Origin: PALSA-505 sp035308365
GTDB taxonomy: Bacteria > Actinomycetota > Actinomycetes > Streptosporangiales > Streptosporangiaceae
Assembly (NCBI GenBank): GCA_035308365.1
Contig: DATGGU010000203.1
Location: 1 to 43,753 of the forward strand
Direction of reading: 5' to 3'
Length of the DNA: 43,753 bases
A model generated the notes under the pieces. The model was not told the origin of the DNA and made no database searches. It saw only the letters and a list, made by a program, of their open reading frames with translations. The translations under genes and the position numbers were made by a program. This document shows, piece after piece, positions 8,089-16,000 of this stretch; the stretch's first letter is position 1, and each line of letters opens with the position of its first letter.

Positions 8089-8128
8089 CAATGAGGGAGA
8101 TGCATCACCAGGAGCCGGGTGTCACGGT
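8089..8128 (+). promoter_or_regulatory. Shared promoter element upstream of the first serine hydrolase
   Basis: Plus-strand block CAATGAGGGAGATGC (8089-8103), 19 nt, then CACGGT (8123-8128), which fits NANNNT only weakly. The predicted leader to ATG 8254 is about 120 nt, the longest of the set. The block itself matches the consensus at every constrained position. Confidence 0.55.
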
Positions 8129-8253
8129 CGGGAACTGACCACTGGCGAAAGGGGCGACATCTGTCCCAAGTGCGCTTACAGCCATCTGGCAGAGCTGGAA
8201 TCTTGCCAGGTCACTCCCGAGGCTCGTTGGAAATGCAACAGAGGGGACAGGAC

Positions 8254-9450
8254 ATGAGTGGCCACGGATTCTCGAAATCGCGGCTCGGCCGCATGCGCAA
8301 TGTGATGGCCGGCTATGTCGAGCGCGGTGAGGTGCCCGGGCTCGTCCTGGCGGTGAGCCGCCGGGGGGAGGCGGTGATCGAGCCGATCGGCAAGGCTGAT
8401 CTGGACGGCACGCCGATCCGCACCGACTCGATCTTCCGTATCTCGTCGCTGACCAAGCCGATCACGGCGGCGGCGACGATGATGTGCGTCGAGGAGTGCA
8501 AGCTGCGGCTGGACGAGCCGGTGGACCGGCTGCTGCCGGAACTGGCCGGCCGGGTGGTGCTGCGGCGCATCGACGGCGAACTGACCGACACCGTTCCGGC
8601 CACCCGGCCGGTCACCGTGCGTGATCTGCTCACCTTCGTCTGGGGGCTCGGCATGGTCATCGCGCCACCCGGCACCTACCCGATCCAGCGGGCGATGGAC
8701 GAACTGCGACTGGGCCAGGGCAAGCCGGACCCGTCGGTGTTTCCCCCGCCGGATGAGTGGATCCGCCGCCTCGGCACGCTGCCGCTGATCCACCAGCCCG
8801 GCGCGGGCTGGATGTACCACACCGGGTCTGACGTACTTGGCGTGCTGGTCGCGCGGGCCGCGGGCCAGCCCTTCGGCGAATTCCTGCGCGAGCGCGTGTT
8901 CGAACCGCTCAAGATGGCCGACACCGGCTTCAGCGTGCCGGCGGCGAGCCTGTCCCGGCTGGTCACCGGCTACGACGACAACGGGGTTGACGTCTACGAC
9001 ACGGTCGCCGGCAGCAAGTGGCGCCAGCCGCCGGCGTTCCCGTCCGGTGCCGGTGGCCTCGTCTCGACGGTGCAGGACTATCTGGCCTTCAGCGAGCTGA
9101 TGCTGCGCCAGGGCAAGCACGGCGGCGAGCGGCTGCTGTCCAGGGCGTCGGTCGAGGTGATGACCTCCGACCACCTCACCCCGGAGCAGAAGCAGGCGTC
9201 AGGGCCCTTCGCCGGCTATTTCGCCAACCACGGCTGGGGGTTCGGCCTGTCGGTCGTCACCAAGCGGGACGGCCTCGGCGAGCCCGCCGGGCGGTTCGGC
9301 TGGAACGGCGGGCTCGGGGGTGTCTGGTACATCGACCCTCGCGAGGACATGGTCATGCTCCTGATGACCGGCTGTGCCAAGTACGTCCTTACCCCGCCGG
9401 ACATCTACCGCGACTTCTGGACCCTGGCCTATCAGGCGATCGACGACTGA
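8254..9450 (+). CDS. Beta-lactamase-fold serine hydrolase (class C/esterase type), copy 1
   Basis: 398 residues of the beta-lactamase/penicillin-binding/EstB superfamily. The nucleophile motif S-x-x-K is in RISSLTKPITAAA (about residue 68), the Y-x-(N/S/T) motif is likely YHT in GAGWMYHTGSDVLG, and the third box is GWNGGLGG in place of HTGG. Members hydrolyse beta-lactams, cephalosporin esters or D-amino-acid peptides, and some act as acyltransferases. No signal peptide is apparent, so it is probably cytoplasmic. ATG 8254 follows GAGGGG; upstream in-frame codons lack conserved sequence. It is divergent from the subtilase-like gene and shares that gene's promoter type. A second, longer family member is at 26617. 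Release or maturation of the peptide product is possible, since the NRPS has no thioesterase domain. Confidence 0.85.
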   Translation: MSGHGFSKSRLGRMRNVMAGYVERGEVPGLVLAVSRRGEAVIEPIGKADLDGTPIRTDSIFRISSLTKPITAAATMMCVEECKLRLDEPVDRLLPELAGRVVLRRIDGELTDTVPATRPVTVRDLLTFVWGLGMVIAPPGTYPIQRAMDELRLGQGKPDPSVFPPPDEWIRRLGTLPLIHQPGAGWMYHTGSDVLGVLVARAAGQPFGEFLRERVFEPLKMADTGFSVPAASLSRLVTGYDDNGVDVYDTVAGSKWRQPPAFPSGAGGLVSTVQDYLAFSELMLRQGKHGGERLLSRASVEVMTSDHLTPEQKQASGPFAGYFANHGWGFGLSVVTKRDGLGEPAGRFGWNGGLGGVWYIDPREDMVMLLMTGCAKYVLTPPDIYRDFWTLAYQAIDD

Positions 9451-9460
9451 ACACGAGACC

Positions 9461-9493
9461 GGGCCCTGCCGGAGGCTGACTCCGGCAGGGCCC
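9461..9493. terminator. Bidirectional hairpin terminator between convergent genes
   Basis: A perfect 14-bp GC-rich stem (9461-9474 with 9480-9493) and a 5-nt loop fill the 50-bp gap between the stop of the serine hydrolase and the stop of the free-standing C gene. No T-run follows on either side, as is usual in high-GC actinomycetes. Confidence 0.85.
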
Positions 9494-9500
9494 TCGCCGC

Positions 9501-10877
9501 TCAGCCGAGCTGGAGCGGTGCGTCCGGTGCCGGCACGACCTGACGCAGCACCTGCAAGAACTCATCCGCCATCGCCCCGATGGTCGCGTCGCCGAAGGTG
9601 TTCCGCTTGAAGGTGATCGCACCGATCATGTCGCCCGACTGGGTGTTGCTCAGCGTCCACAGCACGCCGTCCGGCATGGCGGAGGTCCGCTCCTGGCCCC
9701 GTGGCTCCCGCGATATCTCGACGAACTTCAGGTCGCCAGGAGTGTTGTCGGCGAGCATGACCGGGTCCGGGAACACCTGGAACACGGCGGCGGACCCGTT
9801 GTCGGCCATGGCGGGCCCCATAAGCTCGGGCACCAGCCCGAAGATGTGCAGGCTCGGGATGTCGTGAGAGTAGGCGTCCAGGCAGGTCCGGCGGGTGCGC
9901 TCGAGCACCTCGCGGAACGTCGCGCAGCCGGTGAGGCCGGTTCGCAGCGGGATGAAGTTGAAGAACGACCCGACGGTGTCCTGGAACAGCCGGCCGGCCC
10001 GGCCGGGGGTGAAGGTCGCGGTGATGACATCCTTCGACTTGAGCCGCCGCTGCACGACGATCTGATATGCGGCGAGCAGCACGATTGGCGTCGTGCTCCT
10101 GCTCGCGGTGGCCAGTTTCGCGGTGGCCGAGACCAGGTCGGCGGGGATGGAGAAGCGGTACGCGCCGGTCGTGTGTGGCACGCCGGCCGACCGGGCGAAG
10201 TCGGTGGGCAGCGCGCTGATCAGGCCACCCGACAGCGTCTTGGTCCAGTAGTCGATGGCAGCCGCCGGCCGGGCGCTGGGGGCCTCCCGGCTCCAGGCGG
10301 CAAACTCCCGGTACTGCGGCGCCTTCGGCAGTTCGGGCACGTCGAAGCCCTTCTGGGCCGCGTAACGGTTGACCAGGTCGCGGATGATGACCCGCACAGA
10401 CCAGCCGTCGGTGGCGATGTGGTGCGTCATCAGGGCCAGCACCGAGTCCTGGTCGTCGAACCTGCCCAGCGCGGCCTTGAGGAACGGCGGCTGGTCCGCG
10501 TGAATCGTGCCGTTCTCCAGCTCTCTGATCAGTTCCTCTGCCTGCCGGCCGCGTGACTTCCCCGGCTCGGCGGGCAGGTCGCGCACCGAGAACTCGGGGG
10601 CCGAGGCTGGATATGTCACCTGGTACTTGTCGCCGTCGTCGCGCACGATCACGGTGCGCAGCGCCTCGTGCCGCTCCACTACGTCATGCAGTGCACGCCG
10701 CATCGCGGCGACATCGACCTGCCCGCTGACCCGCCAGGCCTCGACGATGTGGTAGTGCGGGCCGAACGGCCCGTCGTCACCGCCGTAGTCGAAGAGGCAG
10801 ACGAATTCCTGGTTCAGCGACAGCGGGAAGCGCTCGGTCTGCGTCGCCGCCGGCTGTCCGGCGCTGGTAGTGCTCAT
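9501..10877 (-). CDS. Free-standing NRPS condensation-domain protein, copy 1
   Basis: 458 residues, a complete C domain and nothing else. The catalytic HHxxxDG motif is intact in MTHHIATDGWS, with LSLNQEF near the N-terminus, RHEALRT, and the late motif VGSFFNFIPLRT. It would form an amide or ester bond between a carrier-bound donor and an acceptor. Free-standing C enzymes are known from enediyne pathways (SgcC5 joins a PCP-bound beta-amino acid to the core) and from detached NRPS lines. It is the last gene of the mbtH/A-PCP/C operon, 16 bp behind the A-PCP gene, so its donor is likely the substrate loaded by that protein. AAGGAG lies eight bases before ATG 10877. The acceptor is unknown. Confidence 0.88.
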   Translation of the reverse strand: MSTTSAGQPAATQTERFPLSLNQEFVCLFDYGGDDGPFGPHYHIVEAWRVSGQVDVAAMRRALHDVVERHEALRTVIVRDDGDKYQVTYPASAPEFSVRDLPAEPGKSRGRQAEELIRELENGTIHADQPPFLKAALGRFDDQDSVLALMTHHIATDGWSVRVIIRDLVNRYAAQKGFDVPELPKAPQYREFAAWSREAPSARPAAAIDYWTKTLSGGLISALPTDFARSAGVPHTTGAYRFSIPADLVSATAKLATASRSTTPIVLLAAYQIVVQRRLKSKDVITATFTPGRAGRLFQDTVGSFFNFIPLRTGLTGCATFREVLERTRRTCLDAYSHDIPSLHIFGLVPELMGPAMADNGSAAVFQVFPDPVMLADNTPGDLKFVEISREPRGQERTSAMPDGVLWTLSNTQSGDMIGAITFKRNTFGDATIGAMADEFLQVLRQVVPAPDAPLQLG

Positions 10878-10893
10878 GGTTCACGCTCCTTAT

Positions 10894-12669
10894 TCACCTC
10901 GAAGATGACTTCGCCGACGGCGCCAGAGCCTTCTCGATCTGCTGGTCGAGCTCGGCAACGGTGGGGGCATCGAAGATGTCGGAGACCAGCAGCTCGACAC
11001 CCAGGCGCTCCTGGATCGAGCTGACCAGCCGCATCGCCATGAGCGACTCTCCGTGCATGTCGAAGAAGCTGTCGTCGATCCCGACCCTGGGCACCCCGAG
11101 GACCTCGGTGAACAGCGAGCACAGGATTTCCTGCCGCTCGGTCTGCGGCGCCCGGTAGTCCGGCGAGCCTGTCACGACGGGTTCGGGCAGCGCCTTGCGG
11201 TCCACCTTCCCGTTCGGGGTCAGCGGCAGCGAATCGAGCATGACGAACGCCGACGGCACCATGTACTCGGGCAGCAGCTTCGCCGCGTGCGCCCGCAGCC
11301 CGCCGGCATCTGCCTGGCCCGGCTCGGCGACGACGTAGGCGATCAGGCGCTTCTCGCCGCCGGTGACCTCGCGGGCGACCACGACCACGTGCGCCAGCCC
11401 GCGGTATCTCGCGAGCACGCTCTCGATCTCGGCCAGCTCGACCCGGTAGCCGCGGATCTTGACCTGGTCACCCGAGCGCCCGACGAATTCGATCAGGCCG
11501 TCCTGGCGCATCCGCACCTGGTCCCCGGTGCGGTACATGCGCTGGCCAGCCCCGTCGAACGGATCGGCGACAAACCGCCCGGCCGTGCCGCCGGGCCGCC
11601 GGTAGTAGCCGCGGGCGAGGCGGTCCCCGGCGACGTACAGGTCGCCGACCTCGCCTTTCGGCAGCGGCCTGAGCTGCTGGTCGAGCACGTGCAGCCGGGT
11701 GTTGTCCATGCCGCGGCCGACCGGCACGGTCGGGCCCATGGCGTAGGGCGCCCGCATCGGCGAGCTGGTGATGAATGACGACACCTCGGAGGCGCCATAG
11801 GTCGCGCGCACCACGGTGCCCGGGCACGCCTCCAGCACCTGCTGCACCGCCTTGGCCGAGATCACGTCCCCGCCGGTCAGCACCTCGCGAACGCCGCCGA
11901 AGCAGCCCGGCGCCTCGTCGGCCACCACCCGGAACAGGCCGGCCGTCACGTGCACGGCGGAGATCCGGTGCTCGGTGATCAGCCGCCGCAGGATGCCGAC
12001 GCCGAGGTGGCCCGGCGGCGCGAGGACCAGGTGGCCGCCGCGCAGCAGTGGCACCCACAGCTCGTAGGTGGACACGGCGAACGCGTACGGTGCCAGCATC
12101 AGGATTCGCTCCTGGGCCCCTCCGTCCCAGCAGGAGTCGAGCGCCAGCCCGAGAACGCCCCGGTGGGTGACGGCGACCCCGAGCGGGTCGCCGGTCGAGC
12201 CCGAGGTGTAGATCACGTGCACCAGGTGATCAAGCCCGGTCCGCACGTTCGGGTCGGTGCCGGGCAGCGAACGCTGCTCCGCGCCGGAGCCGGCGAAGAT
12301 GACCGTGGGAACCTCGGGCAGGCCGCGCTCGCCCATGATCGCATCCGCCAGCAGGACGGGCCTGCCCACGCTGTCGGCGATCGACTGCAGGCGCTGCAGC
12401 GGATACGCGCTGTGCAGTGGCAGGTACAGGGCACCGGCCTTCACGATGCCCAGGATCGAGGCGACCATCTCGATGGTCCGCTCTTGCAGCACCATGACCG
12501 GGTCTTCCGGCCTGACGCCCAGGCCGAGCAGCCGGTGGGCGATCCGGTTGGCCCGCTCGTCGAGTTCGGCGTAGGTCAGGGCACCGGCGGGCGACGACAC
12601 CGCGATCGCGTCCGGCGTCTGCGCCACTACCTGGGCGAAGCGCTCCTGAACGGAATTGGAATCCACCAT
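10894..12669 (-). CDS. NRPS adenylation-PCP didomain with atypical substrate pocket
   Basis: 591 residues: an A domain (about 1-510) and a PCP (about 515-580, phosphopantetheine Ser542 in DDSFFDMHGESLMA). The A-domain cores are recognisable: YTSGSTG, GEVGDLYVAGDRLARGYY, YRTGDQVR, NGKVDRKAL with the catalytic Lys. Two departures stand out. The Asp that binds the alpha-amino group of ordinary substrates (FDxS) is Ala198 in FAVSTYELW, and the Lys of STGxPKG is Leu163. My manual pocket reading is A-V-Y-H-L-G-T-S-F. Loss of that Asp is typical of A domains for aryl acids, keto or hydroxy acids and some beta-amino acids, so a non-alpha-amino substrate is inferred. ATG 12669 aligns with family starts; the longer frame overlaps mbtH. 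It lies 17 bp after mbtH and before its probable C partner. Confidence 0.87.
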   Translation of the reverse strand: MVDSNSVQERFAQVVAQTPDAIAVSSPAGALTYAELDERANRIAHRLLGLGVRPEDPVMVLQERTIEMVASILGIVKAGALYLPLHSAYPLQRLQSIADSVGRPVLLADAIMGERGLPEVPTVIFAGSGAEQRSLPGTDPNVRTGLDHLVHVIYTSGSTGDPLGVAVTHRGVLGLALDSCWDGGAQERILMLAPYAFAVSTYELWVPLLRGGHLVLAPPGHLGVGILRRLITEHRISAVHVTAGLFRVVADEAPGCFGGVREVLTGGDVISAKAVQQVLEACPGTVVRATYGASEVSSFITSSPMRAPYAMGPTVPVGRGMDNTRLHVLDQQLRPLPKGEVGDLYVAGDRLARGYYRRPGGTAGRFVADPFDGAGQRMYRTGDQVRMRQDGLIEFVGRSGDQVKIRGYRVELAEIESVLARYRGLAHVVVVAREVTGGEKRLIAYVVAEPGQADAGGLRAHAAKLLPEYMVPSAFVMLDSLPLTPNGKVDRKALPEPVVTGSPDYRAPQTERQEILCSLFTEVLGVPRVGIDDSFFDMHGESLMAMRLVSSIQERLGVELLVSDIFDAPTVAELDQQIEKALAPSAKSSSR

Positions 12670-12686
12670 GTCGTCCCGGTCCGGTG

Positions 12687-12896
12687 TCAGCCGCCGGTGG
12701 CCTCGATCAGGCTCTTCGGGCGCATGTCGGTCCAGTTCTTCTCGATGTATTCCAGGCAGCCGGAACGGGAGTCCGTGTCGTGCGCGACCGTCCAGCCACG
12801 CGGCGTGGGCTGGGTCGCCGGCCACAGGCTGTGCTGGCCCTCGTGGTTCACCAGAACCCGGTAGGAAGCGTCCGGGTCTTCGAAAGGATTCGTCAT
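12687..12896 (-). CDS. MbtH-like protein
   Basis: 69 residues with the family signature N-x-E-x-Q-x-S-L-W-P (NHEGQHSLWP), P-x-G-W, and the end W-x-D-M-R-P-K-S-L. MbtH proteins bind adenylation domains and are often needed for their folding and activity. As first gene of the operon it probably serves the A-PCP protein behind it and perhaps the large NRPS across the divergent promoter. No clear ribosome binding site precedes ATG 12896. The predicted -10 hexamer ends only six bases before it, so a leaderless message is likely. Confidence 0.95.
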   Translation of the reverse strand: MTNPFEDPDASYRVLVNHEGQHSLWPATQPTPRGWTVAHDTDSRSGCLEYIEKNWTDMRPKSLIEATGG

Positions 12897-12902
12897 GCCG
12901 GC

Positions 12903-12942
12903 AGCTTCGCGGGCCGGCCGCGCGCCCGCACCTTCGACGTTG
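12903..12942 (-). promoter_or_regulatory. Shared promoter element upstream of mbtH, probably leaderless
   Basis: Minus-strand block CAACGTCGAAGGTGC (12942-12928), 19 nt, then GAAGCT (12908-12903). Transcription would start at or next to the mbtH ATG at 12896, which fits the lack of a ribosome binding site. The block matches all seven invariant positions of the set. Confidence 0.55.
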
Positions 12943-12988
12943 CGAACGAACCGGCTCGCGCGGGTGGCGCCGGGCGGATCAGGCCGCG

Positions 12989-13029
12989 CAATCGGGAAGG
13001 TGCGGTGACCGTTCCGCCCCCGCGACCGT
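12989..13029 (+). promoter_or_regulatory. Shared promoter element upstream of the large NRPS
   Basis: Plus-strand block CAATCGGGAAGGTGC (12989-13003), 20 nt, then GACCGT (13024-13029). Predicted leader about 38 nt to ATG 13074. It is divergent from the mbtH copy 46 bp away, so one regulator could switch on both NRPS operons from this 177-bp gap. Confidence 0.55.
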
Positions 13030-13073
13030 GAGGGTGTGACCTCATCGGCGGCGTGCGGAAGTAACCCGGCAAC

Positions 13074-16000
13074 ATGACAGCGATGCTGCCGGGCCGGCCG
13101 GTGCCGGCGCAGTGGTGCGGCATCACCCGCAGCGTGCCATCGGCAACGCTGCCGCAACTGTTCCAGGAGCAGGTCAGCCGGACGCCTGATGCCACGGCGG
13201 TGGTGTGTGGGCACCAGGCGATGTCATACACCGAGCTCAACAGGAGGGCGAACCGGCTGGCGAGGTACCTGGTATCGCTGGGCGCGGGCCCGGAGCGGCT
13301 GGTGGCGGTGGCGCTGCCCCGGTCGCTGGAGCTGGTGATCGCCACCTTCGCGGTGCTCAAGTCCGGAGCGGCGTACCTGCCGGTCGATCCCGGTTACCCG
13401 GCCGGGCGAATCGCCTTCATGCTCACCGACGCAAGGCCCGTCGCGGTGCTGACCACGGCGTCGGCCGGACAGGGCCTGCCTGCCGGGCCGCCGCAGGTGA
13501 CGCTCGACGACCCGGCCATCCTGGCAGCCGTGCCGCAACACGGCGACGGTGACCTGACGGACGCCGAGCGGCTCGGTTCGCTGTGGCCGGCCAGCCCGGC
13601 GTACGTGATCTACACCTCCGGCTCGACCGGACGCCCCAAGGGCGTCGTGGTTGAGCACCGCAGCGTCGCCGGCCTGCTGTGCTGGGTGTCCGCCGAGTTC
13701 GCTGCGGAAGAGCTGTCCAAGGTGCTGGCCTCGACCTCGCTCAGCTTCGACGTCTCGGTGTTCGAAATCTTCGGGCCGCTGGTCTCGGGCGGGAGCATCG
13801 AGATCGTCGGTGACCTTCTGGCGCTGACCGGCAGCAGCGGGGAGTCCTGGCGCGGGAGCATGATCAGCGCCGTGCCCTCCGCACTGTCGGAGGTGCTGAG
13901 CGTGCACGGCGCGAAAGCCCGGGCGCGGACGGTTGTCCTGGCGGGCGAGGCGCTCACCGCGCACGCCGTCGCGGCCATCCGTGCCGCGTTGCCCGGCGCC
14001 GGCATCCGCAACATTTACGGCCCTACCGAGGCGACCGTCTACGCCACGGCATGGCGCGAGCCGGAGGCGGGCGAGTGGCCGGCCGACGGCAAAGCCGGTG
14101 CTCCTCCGATTGGCCGGCCGGTCTGGAACACCTGGGCGTATGTGCTCGACGGCAAGCTCAAGCCGGTGCCGGTGGGGAGTGCCGGAGAGCTGTACCTGGC
14201 GGGCGGGCAACTGGCGCGCGGCTACCTGAACCGGCCGGGCCTGACCGCGGAGCGGTTCGTGGCCTGCCCGGCCGGCGGCGCGGGCGGGCGGATGTACCGG
14301 ACTGGAGACCTGGCCCGGTGGAACACGTCCGGCCAGCTTGAGTACCTGGGCCGGGTTGACGACCAGGTGAAGGTCCGGGGATTCCGGATCGAGCTTGGCG
14401 AGATCGAGGCGGTGCTCGCGGGTCAGCCGGGGGTTGCGCAGGCCGCGGTGGCGGTGCGCCAGGACCGCCCGGGAGACAGCAGGCTGGTGGCTTATGCCGT
14501 GCCAGCGGCCGGCTGCCAGCTGGACGTGGCGGAGTTGCGCGCGGCCGCGGCCCTGGCGCTGCCCGGCTACATGGTTCCGGCGGCGGTGGTGGTCCTGGAC
14601 CGGCTGCCGTTGACCACGAGCGGGAAGCTGGACCGGCGGGCGCTGCCGGCCCCGGAGTTCAGCGCGGGACCGGCGCCGTCTTCCGCGCAGGCGCCGTCCT
14701 CCCCGCAGTGCAAGGCCCTGTGCGAGCTGTTCGCGCAGGTGCTCGGGCTTGACCGGGTCGGGCCGCAGGACAGCTTCTTCGACCTGGGCGGGCATTCTCT
14801 GCTGGCCACCAGGCTGATCAGCCGGGTCCGCTCGGCGCTGGGCGCCGAGCTGCCGATTCGCGCGGTATTCGAGAACCCGAGCCCCGCGCTGCTGGCAAGG
14901 TTCCTGGCCGCCGCCGGCAGCGCCCAGCCAGCGCTGGTGCCGATGCCGCGCCCGCAGCGGCTGCCGCTGTCCTTCGCCCAGCAGCGGTTGTGGTTCCAGG
15001 CCCAGTTGCACGGGCCGAGCCCGGCGCACAACGTCGCGTTCGCCTGGCGCCTGCGCGGCCGGCTGGACGCCGGCGCCTTCCTCGCGGCCCTGCGTGACGT
15101 GGTCGGCCGCCACGAGTCCCTGCGCACGGTGTTCCCGGTTGCCGACGGCCAGCCCTGCCAGCACGTGATCGACGCCGCGGTGGCTACGCCACAGGTCACG
15201 GTGGCACAGGCCCGGCCCGCTGACCTGCCCGGCCTGATGGCGGAAGCCGCCAGGCACACCTTCGGCCTGGCCAGCGAGCTGCCGGTGCGCGCCTGGCTGT
15301 TCGCGCTGGCTGAGCAGGAGCACGTGCTGGTGCTGGTCACCCACCACATCGCCAGCGACGGCTGGTCGATGGACGTGCTGATGCGGGACCTGGCCCGCGC
15401 CTACGACGCCCGCAGGGCCGGTCAGCCTCCCCGATGGCCGGCCCTGCTGGTGCAGTACGCCGACTATGCCTTGTGGCACCGGCAACTGCTCGGCGGGGAT
15501 CAGGATCCAGACAGTGCGGCGTCCCGCCAGGCCGGTTACTGGCGCTCGGCCCTGGCCGGCCTGCCCGAGCAGCTTGAGCTGCCCTACGACCGGGCCCGCC
15601 CGGCGGATCCCAGCTACCGCGGCGCCGAGGTCAGCCTGCGCCTGGACGCCGGGCTGCACCGCAGCCTGCTCGGCCTGGCCCGCGACCAGCAGGTGACGAT
15701 GTTCATGGTGATGCAGGCCGCGCTGGCGGCGCTGCTGACCCGGTCCGGCGCCGGCACCGACATCCCGATCGGCGCGCCGGTGGCCGGCCGCACCGACGAG
15801 GCGGTCAGTGACCTGGTGGGGTTCTTCGTCAACACCCTGGTGCTCCGGATCGACGTGGCCGGCCGCCCCAGCTTCGCCCAGCTTCTGCACCGCGTCCGCG
15901 ACACCGACCTGGCCGCTCACGCGCATTCCGATCTCCCCTTCGAACGGGTGGTCGAACTGCTCAACCCGGCCCGCTCCGCCGCCCGCCATCCGCTGTTCCA

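Noticed and set aside
13224..15989. 921-codon minus-strand frame opposite the NRPS
   Set aside because: Antisense shadow; the plus strand carries intact A, PCP and C motifs.
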